From Bacteroidota bacterium (GTDB lineage: Bacteria > Bacteroidota > Bacteroidia > Bacteroidales > FEN-979): a stretch of 47,796 nucleotides of DNA. The stretch is taken from the NCBI GenBank assembly GCA_007280875.1, contig QYQJ01000081.1, positions 1 to 47,796 on the forward strand. Direction: 5' to 3'. Of this stretch, positions 25,796 through 34,504 are shown piece by piece (positions within the stretch are counted from its first letter, which is position 1; the number at the start of each line of letters is the position of its first letter). The translations under genes and the position numbers were made by a program. A model generated the notes under the pieces. It saw only the letters and a list, made by a program, of their open reading frames with translations, had not been told where the DNA came from and did no database searches.

Positions 25796-27680
25796 ATGGA
25801 CTGGGTGGTTGGAATGACGATACTGTTTCCCTTGTTGGGTTTTTTAATCCTGGGGATCGGCTTTCGGAAAATTCCTGAGCAGATAACTTCGTGGATCGGA
25901 CCGGGAACCATCGGAGTATCGTTTTTGCTGGCGGTTGTGTTACTCATCAGTGGGCAGTTGGCAGGTATTCACCTGGTTCTCTTCCGGCGATTTTTCCGTT
26001 TCATTCGGATTTCTGATCGATCCGCTTTCGTTGCTGATGCTGCTGATCGTGACCGGTGTCGGGTTCATCATTCATGTTTATTCCGTCGGTTACATGAAGG
26101 GCGATCCGGGGTATAACCGGTTTTTCTCCTATATGAACCTCTTTGTCTTTTCGATGCTACTGCTGGTGCTGGCCGACAACTACCTGGTCCTGTTCATCGG
26201 CTGGGAAGGGGTGGGACTTTGTTCGTATCTGCTGATCGGCTTCTGGTTCCGGAACCAGGCTTTCAACAATGCGGCAAAGAAAGCGTTCATCATGAACCGG
26301 ATCGGAGATCTGGGTTTCTTGCTGGGGATCATTTTGATCTTTACCACTTTCGGGAGTGTAGACTTCTCTGATGTTTTTTCCCGGGCAACCTGTTTATCGG
26401 TTGGTGATCCGACCATCGTTGCCATCACCCTGCTGCTATTTGTCGGAGCCATTGGCAAGAGCGCACAGATCCCGCTCTATACCTGGTTGCCCGACGCCAT
26501 GGCCGGTCCCACACCGGTATCGGCCATGATCCATGCGGCTACCATGGTCACCGCCGGAGTCTATATGGTAGCCCGTTCGGGAGTTCTTTACGCGCTGGCA
26601 CCACCCACGATGGCGGTAGTGGCCATCACCGGACTGATCACCGCGGTATTTGCCGCCTCGATCGCCATCTACCAGAACGACATCAAAAAGATACTGGCGT
26701 ACTCCACCATCAGCCAGCTGGGCTTCATGTTTCTGGCGCTGGGAGTAGGGGCCTTTACCAGTGCGATGTTCCACCTGACCACCCATGCTTTTTTCAAGGC
26801 CCTGCTCTTTCTGGCGGCAGGCAGTGTGATCCATGCGATGGGAGGGGGACAGGATATCCGGAAGATGGGCGGGTTGAAAAAGAAACTTCCCTGGACCTAT
26901 TACACATTCCTGATCGGTACCGTAGCCATTGCCGGGGTCCCTCCCTTTAGCGGCTTCTTCTCCAAAGACGAGATCCTGCTGCAGACCTTTTCAGCGGATC
27001 CAGTATTCTGGATTGTCGGGTTTACCGGGTCGCTGATGACAGTCCTGTATATGTTCCGGCTGATGAACCTCACCTTCCTGGGAAACTTCAGGGGAACCTC
27101 AGACCAGCAGCATCACCTGTACGAGTCGCCCCGGGAGATGCTTATCCCGCTGATGATCCTGGCTTTCCTTTCGGCCATCGGAGGGGTGTTGAATGTACCG
27201 GCTATTTTCGGAGGAAGCAGCTTCCTGGAGCACGCCCTCCATCCGGTATTTGCCGGTGCACAATTGCTTTTGCATACCGGGGGTCTGACCCTCAATACCG
27301 GGGTATTTCTGCTGGTCGTAACCCTCATCGGCATCCTGGTGATGGCTTATCTGGCCTACCAGCTGTATGTCCTCGATGGCAAAGGATTGAAACCGGATGA
27401 TGCCAACCGGCGGTTCCTGCCGCACCTGCTCTTTCAAAGGTATTATGTCGACGAACTCTATCGCAAAAGCATCATCAATCCATTGCTGGCGCTGAGCGGA
27501 TTCCTTAACAGGGTGGTAGAGTTCCGGGTGATTGACTGGCTGGTGAACGGGGTCGGCCGTGCGATGGTCTGGAGCGGAAACACACTGCGGTATATTCAGA
27601 CCGGCCATGTCGGATTTTATCTTTTCATGATGATCATCGGGATCATCCTGCTACTGGTGTTCAACGTGCTGATCAGATAA
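25796..27680 (+). CDS. nuoL: NADH-quinone oxidoreductase subunit L, frameshifted
   Basis: The large antiporter-like proton pump subunit. The N-terminus (MDWVVGMTILFPLLGFLILG) is in one frame up to about 25960. From TWFSSGDFSVSFGFLIDPLS onwards the protein continues in the next frame to 27680 for about 570 residues. All core parts are present in the second frame: FIGWEGVGLCSYLLIGFW, WLPDAMAGPTPVSAMIHAAT, KILAYSTISQLGFM, and the long amphipathic C-terminal helix region. The shift corresponds to one extra base around GGCAGG at 25960-25966. Removing it would give an unbroken protein of about 627 residues. Since the other 13 subunits are intact, a sequencing or assembly error is as likely as a real mutation. 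Confidence 0.85.
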
Positions 27681-27683
27681 CGC

Positions 27684-29138
27684 ATGATAACCGTCGCACT
27701 CATCGGCTTCCCCCTGCTCCTGACCCTGGCCCTCTTTCTCCTTCGTGGGGAGAGGTTGCTGAAGTGGACAGCCCTGCTGGGCTCCCTGCTGGAGTTCGGC
27801 TGGGCTATTTTTGCATGGATCAACTATGAACACTATTGCAAATGCAGTCTGCGTGTCAAGATTGACTGGCTGGAGAGCCTGGGCATCTCCCTGCAGCTCG
27901 GTATGGATGGGATCAGCATCCTGCTGGTTATACTTACCGCCTTTCTGATCCCGCTCATCATTCTTTCTTCCTGGAATCAAAGCTATACCAAGCCCTCGGC
28001 ATTCTATGGGCTGATCCTGCTGATGGAGATGGCATTCATGGGGGTCTTCACGGCTTTCGACGGGATCCTGTTCTACATTTTCTGGGAGATGGCCCTGATC
28101 CCGGCCTGGTTCCTCTGTGCGGTGTGGGGCGGGTACGACCGGATACGGATCACCTTCAAGTTCTTTATTTACACCTTCGTGGGAAGCCTTTTCATGCTGG
28201 GGGCACTGATCTACCTCTACTATAAAACACCCATCCCCCATTCGTTTGATTTCCGGTGGTTATACGCGGCCACACTCACTTCCACGGAGCAACTCTGGAT
28301 CTTCATTGCCCTCTTCCTGGCATTCGCCATCAAGATTCCGATCTTCCCGTTCCACACCTGGCAGCCCGACACCTACACCACCGCTCCAGCTCAGGGCACC
28401 ATGCTGCTTTCGGGGATCATGCTGAAGATGGGTATCTATGGGGTGATCCGGTGGCTGATCCCGATCACCCCGGATGCGGTTGCTGATTATGGACCGGTGG
28501 TGATGATCCTGGCGATCACCGGGATCGTATATGCCTCCCTCATCGCCTTCCGGCAGGATGATATGAAGCGGCTTGTGGCATACAACTCCATTGCCCATGT
28601 GGGGCTGATCGCTGCCGGGCTCTTTACCCTGAGCAAACAGGCCTACGACGGAGCAGTAATCCAGATGCTATCACACGGGGTTAATAGTGTGGGATTATTT
28701 GCATTGATCGGAATGATTGAACGAAGAACCGGAACACGGAGTATCGCTTCGCTGGGCGGACTGGCCCGGCAAGCCCCCTGGCTGGCGATCTTTTTCATGA
28801 TCATCCTGCTGGGAAGCATCTCGCTGCCCCTCACCAACGGATTTGTGGGTGAGTTTTTATTGCTTATAGGACTCTTCAATTATTCTATTGCATTCTCGGC
28901 CGTAGCAGGACTGACTATTATTTTCGGAGCGGGGTATATGCTCTGGATGTACCAGCGGGTGATGCTGGGGGAATCACCCCCGGAAGGGTATCCGGCTGCA
29001 GAAGCTGCACGCCTGCACGGGCGAACCAACAGGTCGCCCATACCGGCTGACCTGACGCTGACGGAGGCCCTGGTACTGATCCCCATCGTGATCATGATCT
29101 TCTGGATCGGGATCGCACCGGGGCTGTTTTACCCCTAA
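27684..29138 (+). CDS. nuoM: NADH-quinone oxidoreductase subunit M
   Basis: A 484-residue antiporter-like subunit with about 14 helices. Landmarks are YIFWEMALIPAWFL (with the key glutamate), KIPIFPFHTWQPDTYTTAP, and the discontinuous-helix region RLVAYNSIAHVGLIAAGLF. It starts three bases after the nuoL stop. After it comes a 107-bp gap with two short hairpins and AATTACG repeats. Confidence 0.93.
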   Translation: MITVALIGFPLLLTLALFLLRGERLLKWTALLGSLLEFGWAIFAWINYEHYCKCSLRVKIDWLESLGISLQLGMDGISILLVILTAFLIPLIILSSWNQSYTKPSAFYGLILLMEMAFMGVFTAFDGILFYIFWEMALIPAWFLCAVWGGYDRIRITFKFFIYTFVGSLFMLGALIYLYYKTPIPHSFDFRWLYAATLTSTEQLWIFIALFLAFAIKIPIFPFHTWQPDTYTTAPAQGTMLLSGIMLKMGIYGVIRWLIPITPDAVADYGPVVMILAITGIVYASLIAFRQDDMKRLVAYNSIAHVGLIAAGLFTLSKQAYDGAVIQMLSHGVNSVGLFALIGMIERRTGTRSIASLGGLARQAPWLAIFFMIILLGSISLPLTNGFVGEFLLLIGLFNYSIAFSAVAGLTIIFGAGYMLWMYQRVMLGESPPEGYPAAEAARLHGRTNRSPIPADLTLTEALVLIPIVIMIFWIGIAPGLFYP

Positions 29139-29139
29139 A

Positions 29140-29245
29140 TCCCCCGAGTACCCGGGGGACTTACTCCCTTCCCGAGTCCTCGGGAGAGGGTTGGGGAGGG
29201 GTCAATATGAATGACGAATTACGAATTACGAATTACGAATAACGA
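29140..29245 (+). repeat. Hairpins and AATTACGA tandem repeats between nuoM and nuoN
   Basis: First come two small inverted repeats, CCCCCGAGTACCCGGGGG and CCCGAGTCCTCGGG. Then come a GAGAGGGTTGGGGAGGGG stretch and four AATTACGA-like octamers directly before the nuoN ATG. All are of types commonly dispersed in Bacteroidota intergenic DNA. Confidence 0.7.
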
Positions 29246-30619
29246 ATGAGTACGATCATAGCACTGGCAGTTTTGGGAATCATCACCCTGTTTCTGGGGG
29301 TGATGAAGAAGAAGTCGTGGCTGCTGCCGGGAATCCTGGTGGGACTGGCGGTGGCGCTGGGACTGACGCTGACAGGATGGAACACGGATATCAGTTTTTA
29401 CCATCGCATGCTGGTGATGGACAATTACGCACTGGCTTTCAACGCGGTGCTGATCTTCTCGACCTTCTTGATATTCCTGTTTGCTCATCATTACTACCAG
29501 CCTGTGGAGCGACCACTTGAAGATGTCTATACCGTGACCCTGTTCGCCCTGCTGGGAGCCGTGCTGATGGACAGCTACGGCAACCTGATCATGCTCTTTC
29601 TGGGAGTGGAGACTCTTTCCATCGCCTTGTACATCCTGGCCGGGAGCCACAGGGAAGCGATCAGCTCCAACGAGGCTACGCTGAAATACTTCCTGCTCGG
29701 GTCGTTCATTTCGGGCTTCCTGCTCTTCGGCATAGCGCTCATCTATGGAGCAGCCCATTCGTTTGACCTGCAGGATATTGCTCACTTCGTATCAGCACTG
29801 AACGGTGAATGGCCGCCCATTTTTCTGGCCGGACTCTTTCTGATCATCATCGGGCTGGCGTTTAAAATTGCCATTGTTCCCTTCCATTTCTGGGCGCCGG
29901 ATGTCTATGAGGGAACGCCTACGCTGCTCACCGCTTTTATGGCTTCGGTGGTTAAGACCGCCAGCATTGCGGCGTTGTACCGGCTCTTCAGCACCTGTCT
30001 TCACGGAGCGCAGGGGATCTGGGAGAGCAGCCTGTGGATCCTGGCTGCGCTGACGATTCTGCTAGGAAACCTGACCGGCCTTTACCAACCTTCGGCAAAG
30101 CGGATGCTGGCCTATTCCAGCATTGCCCAGTCGGGTTATATGATCCTGGCTGTTTTGGCCTTCAGCAGTCGTTCTGCAAACCTCCTCCTGTTCTATACCC
30201 TCAGTTATTCGATCGCCACCATCACCGCGTTCGGGATTGTCCTGCTTGTCAGGGAGGTTCGTGGAAACGACCTTTTCACCGCGTTCAACGGCCTGGGGAA
30301 GAACAATCCCGTGGAGGCCTTTTGTATGACGGTTGCCATGTTGTCTCTTACCGGCATCCCCCCACTGGCAGGCTTTGTGGCCAAGTTTTATCTCTTTTCC
30401 ACCGCTATCGGGGCCGGATATCTCTGGCTGGTGCTGATTGCGATCGTTGGGTCTGCTGTAAGTGTCGGCTATTATTTCAAGCCAGTCATCGCCATGTACC
30501 TTCGTGAAGGGGATGGCATGAAATTAAAAACTCCGAAATCCTACAAAGCGTTTCTGCTGTTTGCCACCATTGTGACTATTTTACTGGGAGTACTGCCCTT
30601 TATGGTGTTGAAGCAGTGA
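29246..30619 (+). CDS. nuoN: NADH-quinone oxidoreductase subunit N
   Basis: A 457-residue antiporter-like subunit. Visible landmarks are MLFLGVETLSIALYILAG, LKYFLLGSFISGFLLFG, FKIAIVPFHFWAPDVYEGTP and RMLAYSSIAQSGYMIL, which carry the charged membrane residues of the proton path. It completes the 14-subunit set. The gene ends 24 bp before the converging rubrerythrin-like gene; the gap holds a GTCCGCCT direct repeat and no clear terminator. Confidence 0.93.
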   Translation: MSTIIALAVLGIITLFLGVMKKKSWLLPGILVGLAVALGLTLTGWNTDISFYHRMLVMDNYALAFNAVLIFSTFLIFLFAHHYYQPVERPLEDVYTVTLFALLGAVLMDSYGNLIMLFLGVETLSIALYILAGSHREAISSNEATLKYFLLGSFISGFLLFGIALIYGAAHSFDLQDIAHFVSALNGEWPPIFLAGLFLIIIGLAFKIAIVPFHFWAPDVYEGTPTLLTAFMASVVKTASIAALYRLFSTCLHGAQGIWESSLWILAALTILLGNLTGLYQPSAKRMLAYSSIAQSGYMILAVLAFSSRSANLLLFYTLSYSIATITAFGIVLLVREVRGNDLFTAFNGLGKNNPVEAFCMTVAMLSLTGIPPLAGFVAKFYLFSTAIGAGYLWLVLIAIVGSAVSVGYYFKPVIAMYLREGDGMKLKTPKSYKAFLLFATIVTILLGVLPFMVLKQ

Positions 30620-30643
30620 GGTAGCTGTCCGCCTGTCCGCCTG

Positions 30644-31105
30644 TTACATGAACCGTTTGATCTCCGCAGCGTGCTCTTTCTCCTCCTCGATGACCTGGTG
30701 GATGAGCCGTTTGGCATTGCTTTCAGTGCGTTTTTCCAGTTCGGTGTAAAAGTCCACACTATCGTTTTCGAACTTGAAGGCGATCCCCAGCGCCTCTTTG
30801 GGGGTTTTGACTGTCTTTGCCAGTTCGGTACCGGCGCCGGCCTTTCCAAAGATGTGACGGTCGGCCAGGTAGTTTATGTAATCATCGGCTTCATCCTGGT
30901 TGAACTCGAATTTTTCAGCCTCGAATTTTTCAGCCAGCTTCTGGAAGATGGCGATGTGCATAACCTCTTTTTCGGCCAGGTCCAGCAGCAATGCTTTGAT
31001 GTCGGTATCGGTTTTCAGCGCCTCGGCAGCAGCCGTGTAAAATGCATAACCGTTCTCTTCAATCCTGACCGCAATTTCAATGATCTCTTGTCCGGAATAA
31101 TACAT
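30644..31105 (-). CDS. Rubrerythrin/ferritin-like diiron protein
   Basis: A 153-residue four-helix ferritin-like protein. Diiron ligands are visible as two repeats of a Glu helix followed by ExxH: EENGYAFY with EKEVMH, and FENDSVDFY with EEEKEHA. The C-terminal rubredoxin domain of full rubrerythrin is absent. Such proteins reduce peroxide or handle iron in anaerobes. It shares a 46-bp divergent promoter region with the transglutaminase-like gene: the minus-strand TACCTTTG at 31122-31129 lies 16 bp before its start. Confidence 0.85.
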   Translation of the reverse strand: MYYSGQEIIEIAVRIEENGYAFYTAAAEALKTDTDIKALLLDLAEKEVMHIAIFQKLAEKFEAEKFEFNQDEADDYINYLADRHIFGKAGAGTELAKTVKTPKEALGIAFKFENDSVDFYTELEKRTESNAKRLIHQVIEEEKEHAAEIKRFM

Positions 31106-31121
31106 ATCAGGTAGTTTTTTA

Positions 31122-31129
31122 CAAAGGTA
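31122..31129 (-). promoter_or_regulatory. -7 promoter element for the rubrerythrin-like gene
   Basis: The minus strand reads TACCTTTG, an exact TAnnTTTG match 16 bp from the start codon. It is back to back with the promoter of the divergent gene. Confidence 0.5.
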
Positions 31130-31139
31130 TAAATATTGT

Positions 31140-31147
31140 TACATTTG
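31140..31147 (+). promoter_or_regulatory. -7 promoter element, four bases from an ATG
   Basis: TACATTTG matches TAnnTTTG and ends four bases before the ATG at 31152. With a start of transcription a few bases further on, the mRNA would have almost no leader. The glyS gene shows the same spacing. Confidence 0.45.
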
Positions 31148-31151
31148 CGCG

Positions 31152-32936
31152 ATGACTGACCGTACCCAGGAAAAATACTCCTCCGCTTTCACCCTCTCCG
31201 ACATGGAGATCTTCATCTTCCCGGAGCTTCTCTACTCCCTGGTGCTGGCTAATATCCTTTCCCCCGAGATCTGGAAATGGCGGGATGATAAATGGTTCAG
31301 AAAGATCGAAACCCTGCCACCCCTCAAACGGATCCAACGGGTGAAACAGTACATCATGGACCACTACGACTTTAACCTGGATCTGGAAACATGGGGTCTT
31401 ACCGACAAGGAGACCGAGATCAACCGCTTCCGGGAGTTCATAGATCCGGAGGTGCTGAGGCAGTCGAACGCCCTCTTTGGTTATGAGGGAGACAGGTATT
31501 ATTTCGACATCGATATCCGCCGGCATTTCGGGCTGGATAAATACGATACCGACATCATCCCCTACTGGAAAACCGAAACAGTCGAGGCCATGAACGCCTT
31601 CAGGTTTAAACCCGGTCATCCGGTTGGAGCAGGAGAGTGTGTCTCCCTGGCTACCCTCTATGCTGCGGCGTTGTTCATTGTGGCTGGGATTCCCCTGGAG
31701 CAGATCTTCCTGATGGGAACTCCCCTGCACTCACAGAATTATATCCTGGTGGAAGACGGAGTGCTGACCAACAACCGGAGGATCGTAACCAAATCCATGT
31801 GGTACAATGGTACAGAACTTTCCGCTCTCGCCCGCCGGGCGCTGGAACATGAGCAAATCACCATCGTGGCGCACCAAACCGGGTACATCCATTCGGTATA
31901 CCCGGAAGCTACAATTGATCAAGAGGCTTACCGTAGATTCCGGGAATCATTGACTTCGTTCCTGAATATCGGGATGGACTATGAGATCTTTATCAATTTT
32001 CTTCGTTCTTACCACCGGTATCAGAAGTTGTTCCAACTTGTCGTACATTGCCGGGGCTCTGTGAAATACCTTCCTTTGGATAAAGCATTCGGATATGAGC
32101 ATGGGAGCAAAAACCGGCTGGGAGATAAAACTGCCAGGAAACTCCTGTGCGAAATCGGCGATGAGGATTTCTGCTACTGTCCGTTTGAGGATCGTGCCAC
32201 TATCAACGACAAGGACCCACTCTTTCAGCTGAAGCCCTATCCTGATTTTATCCATGAGCTGATGAGCCTCTTTCCGGATCTGGACCCGAACCAGGAACTC
32301 CGGAAAGACCTGAGGCATTTTGTACATACGGTGCCAAAGCTTCCGGGAGGGGAGAAGAGGTATGCTGGAGCACAGGGAACGGAGCACAGGGCACAGGGCA
32401 CAGAGGCACAGGGGCACAGGGGCACAGAGCGAAGGGCATGTGAGGATGGGGTGCTGGGGATCACGACAGCCATGACACGGGAGGAAATCATGGACGCTTT
32501 ACTTAGGGTCGAGGGTCGAGGGTCAAGGGTCAAGGTGAAGGATCCAGCATCCAGCATCCAGCTAGCCTTTTATGCCGGCCGCTTCATGGACTACTGCGAC
32601 TGGACGCCCTTTCTAAAGGCCGCCTTAGAACGAAATCCGGTATCGGTATCTTATTTTAGGGAGAGTGATCTGCAGGAGGTGTTTGCGCAAATGAGTGCAT
32701 GGCCTGATGAATCTATCTACGAAGGGAACCGCCTTGCACTCCCGGATGAGGTGGTCAACTTCGGTCGGGGAGATGGCATAGAAAAGGCCATTACCCTGTC
32801 AAATGTGATCAAAGCCCGCAGCCGGGGAGAGACGATTATGCTGAGAATCGATGGCCGGGAAGTGCATCTGCAGGCATCAGGAGGGAAGTACCATTTCACT
32901 TCAGAAAAACACTTCAAAAAGAACCTGACCCTCTAG
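31152..32936 (+). CDS. Transglutaminase-like protein with repeat insertions
   Basis: A 594-residue cytosolic protein with no signal peptide. GECVSLATLYAAAL at 161-174 followed by MGTPLHSQNYILV at 188-200 looks like the Cys (C163) and His (H193) of a transglutaminase-like papain-fold domain. The substrate is unknown. Two low-complexity stretches interrupt it: residues about 407-429 (Gln/Gly/Thr/Arg-rich) are encoded by tandem GGCACAGG units, and residues about 451-471 by GAGGGTC and CCAGCAT units. Both kept the frame open. The remaining C-terminal part (FYAGRFMDYCDW...) looks normal. I do not recognise a named family for the whole protein. Confidence 0.75.
   Translation: MTDRTQEKYSSAFTLSDMEIFIFPELLYSLVLANILSPEIWKWRDDKWFRKIETLPPLKRIQRVKQYIMDHYDFNLDLETWGLTDKETEINRFREFIDPEVLRQSNALFGYEGDRYYFDIDIRRHFGLDKYDTDIIPYWKTETVEAMNAFRFKPGHPVGAGECVSLATLYAAALFIVAGIPLEQIFLMGTPLHSQNYILVEDGVLTNNRRIVTKSMWYNGTELSALARRALEHEQITIVAHQTGYIHSVYPEATIDQEAYRRFRESLTSFLNIGMDYEIFINFLRSYHRYQKLFQLVVHCRGSVKYLPLDKAFGYEHGSKNRLGDKTARKLLCEIGDEDFCYCPFEDRATINDKDPLFQLKPYPDFIHELMSLFPDLDPNQELRKDLRHFVHTVPKLPGGEKRYAGAQGTEHRAQGTEAQGHRGTERRACEDGVLGITTAMTREEIMDALLRVEGRGSRVKVKDPASSIQLAFYAGRFMDYCDWTPFLKAALERNPVSVSYFRESDLQEVFAQMSAWPDESIYEGNRLALPDEVVNFGRGDGIEKAITLSNVIKARSRGETIMLRIDGREVHLQASGGKYHFTSEKHFKKNLTL
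32370..32437 (+). repeat. GGCACAGG tandem repeat inside a coding region
   Basis: About eight CACAGG-containing units lie within the transglutaminase-like gene. The reverse complement of the same motif (TGTGCCCCTGTGTCC) occurs at 32958-32998 just after the gene. The translated stretch is Ala/Gln/Gly/Thr/Arg-rich. Confidence 0.75.
32504..32562 (+). repeat. GAGGGTC and CCAGCAT tandem repeats inside a coding region
   Basis: A run of GGGTCGA/GGGTCAA heptamers is followed by three CCAGCAT heptamers. Both types also occur in intergenic DNA of this window (CCAGGAT/CCAGCAT at 34446-34483). Confidence 0.75.
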
Positions 32937-32957
32937 GAGCAATCTTCCCCTTATACT

Positions 32958-32998
32958 TCTGTGCCCCTGTGTCCTGTGCCCCTGTGTCCCTGTGCCTT
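32958..32998 (-). repeat. GGCACAGG-type repeat between convergent genes
   Basis: Several GTGCCCCTGTGTCC units, which are the complement of the repeat found in the upstream gene at 32370-32437. The two form a large imperfect inverted pair about 590 bp apart. Confidence 0.65.
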
Positions 32999-33782
32999 TT
33001 ATCCCACCATCACAATCCCCCAGGGCTTTGCGGTTTCCCAGGCACTGCGCGTGAAATCGGGAACGGAGACAGCATGGCTGCGGTTCCCGACGGAGATCTC
33101 ACTGAGTTCGACAATGGACGACCCCTTGCTGGAGCCATTTGTGTGCCTCCGGCTCCAGTGCAATTTTCTGGGATGGCCATTTCCGGGCGATTCTCCGGGT
33201 GCCACTCAGCAGGTGGATCCGGCTGTAGGGGCGGGGAGAGGTGGTGTCGTGCTGAATCAGAATGGTCTTTCCGCCGAAGGTGCGTACCAGGGTGGTGGCA
33301 GCAGGCACCTCAACGGCGGCATGCTTTCCGTGGTTCATCGCATACACGGCAATGGGAGTATGCAGCGACCAGGGAGTACAACTGTAGACCAGATCCACAT
33401 CGTCCCGTTCGCACAGCTTCCTCCAGTCGTCCTCTCCGGCCGAAAAACCGGCAGGCTCCTTCCGCCCCTTATCCGTCACAATCTTTTTGGCCTTTGCCAC
33501 CCGCTCGGGAACCATATCGCATACAGCGGAGATCTCTACGCCCTCTGCATTGAGGAGCCTTTCTACCCCCTCCATACCACGCATTCCCACTCCGATCAAC
33601 CCGATCCGGACACTGTTCAGCGGTTCACAGGTGAGCCCCATCACGCTTGGACCCTCCCGGGCAGGCCCGGGAAGCTTCACCGGAGAAACAAAGGTGGATG
33701 CCAGGCCGGTGATATCACTCAGGCTGGCTGCTGCCACGCTGACTGCGGCTGTCTTGAGAAAATTTCGACGGGAGGTTTTCAT
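32999..33782 (-). pseudogene. Decayed GH109-like Gfo/Idh/MocA oxidoreductase with Tat signal
   Basis: The start is good: a Tat signal (MKTSRRNFLKTAAVSVAAAS) then the NAD-binding fold VRIGLIGVGMRGMEGVERLL, up to GKHAAVEVPAATT. The next residues, LVRTFGGKTILIQHDTTSPR, belong some 145 residues further on in GH109-type proteins. After EAHKWL the frame runs out at 33099. The true C-terminus (SSIVELSEISVGNRS...VPDFTRSAWET) continues in another frame to about 32999. About half the expected ~450 residues are missing. GH109 enzymes are NAD-dependent alpha-N-acetylgalactosaminidases; this copy should be inactive. Confidence 0.8.
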
Positions 33783-34010
33783 GGGTTGAAATTTGAAATT
33801 AGGAAATTGAAACCAGGAAATTGAAATCGGGGAATCTGAAAAAAAGAAATTAAAAGTAAAAAAATCAAAGGAATTTTCATTGAAACATATATGAATATTA
33901 ATAACTTAATATATTGTTAATCTTTTAACAGGTTGTCAATCAGTGCCTTATTAAAAATTTTTCTTGTTTTTTTTGTTTTTTCGTCGTATCTTGTAACAAA
34001 AATTCTGCCT

Positions 34011-34385
34011 ATGGAAACCAGACAGGAAATTACGTACGATCTCTTGAAGAAATATGGTTCGCGTTGGGCCATTCTTACGGCTATGAGCATGGAACTATCG
34101 AAAAAAGGGGTTTTACTGCCACATGATATTCATAGCATCCTGGAGATCACCCGCATAGAGATCACTTCCGGGTGTTACTCTACCTGCGAGATCGATTGCA
34201 CATTGAATAAAGTAGAAGGAGAACTAATCTCGTCCGGTTCTTCGTTCGGGGAAGCTTACCTGGATCCCTGGATGGATCTGCTGGCCAAAGCGATGCAGGG
34301 TCACCTGGATTATGAACAGATCACCAGCATTCCCGCGCTCAAGCCCGTGGAGAGCTCCTGCGGCTTTCTGCAGTGCGGCTGCTAA
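34011..34385 (+). CDS. Uncharacterised 124-residue protein with Cys-rich tail
   Basis: Starting at the ATG at 34011 gives METRQEITYDLLKKYGSRWA and a mainly helical protein ending SSCGFLQCGC. Two further cysteines lie in SGCYSTCEIDC. The tail CGFLQCGC could bind a metal or an Fe-S centre, or be a thiol switch. The frame stays open upstream to 33933 through a T-rich stretch, which I take as non-coding promoter DNA. I cannot assign a family. It lies alone between a pseudogene and glyS, each separated by repeat-rich gaps. Confidence 0.6.
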   Translation: METRQEITYDLLKKYGSRWAILTAMSMELSKKGVLLPHDIHSILEITRIEITSGCYSTCEIDCTLNKVEGELISSGSSFGEAYLDPWMDLLAKAMQGHLDYEQITSIPALKPVESSCGFLQCGC

Positions 34386-34483
34386 GTGCTCAGGGCTTAG
34401 GGCACAGGATAAGGCACAAGGCATGAGCCCCGAGCCATGAGATATCCAGGATCCAGTGTCCAGGATCCAGCAATCAGCATCCA
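34384..34483 (+). repeat. Mixed short repeats (AGGGCACAGG, CCAGGAT) before glyS
   Basis: The gap holds GGGCTTAGGGCACAGG, GGCACAAGGCATGAGCC and then a series of ATCCAGGATCCAG/CAGCATCCAG units. A related GGCTCATGCC/TTGTGCC stretch in the opposite sense occurs before rplY (38047-38078). Confidence 0.65.
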
Positions 34484-34492
34484 GAATTTATT

Positions 34493-34500
34493 TACTTTTG
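34493..34500 (+). promoter_or_regulatory. -7 promoter element for glyS
   Basis: TACTTTTG matches TAnnTTTG and ends four bases before the glyS ATG, predicting a leaderless or nearly leaderless mRNA. It comes right after the intergenic repeat block. Confidence 0.45.
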
Positions 34501-34504
34501 CTTC

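Noticed and set aside
29140..29245. CRISPR-like array before nuoN
   Set aside because: The repeats are contiguous octamers without unique spacers, and no cas genes are nearby.
32961..33824. 287-codon plus-strand frame after the transglutaminase-like gene
   Set aside because: It is the complement of a recognisable GH109-like pseudogene and starts in a dispersed repeat.
33933..34010. Hydrophobic N-terminal extension of the Cys-tailed protein
   Set aside because: It could mimic a signal peptide, but it is encoded by a poly-T promoter-like stretch; the ATG at 34011 gives a coherent soluble protein.
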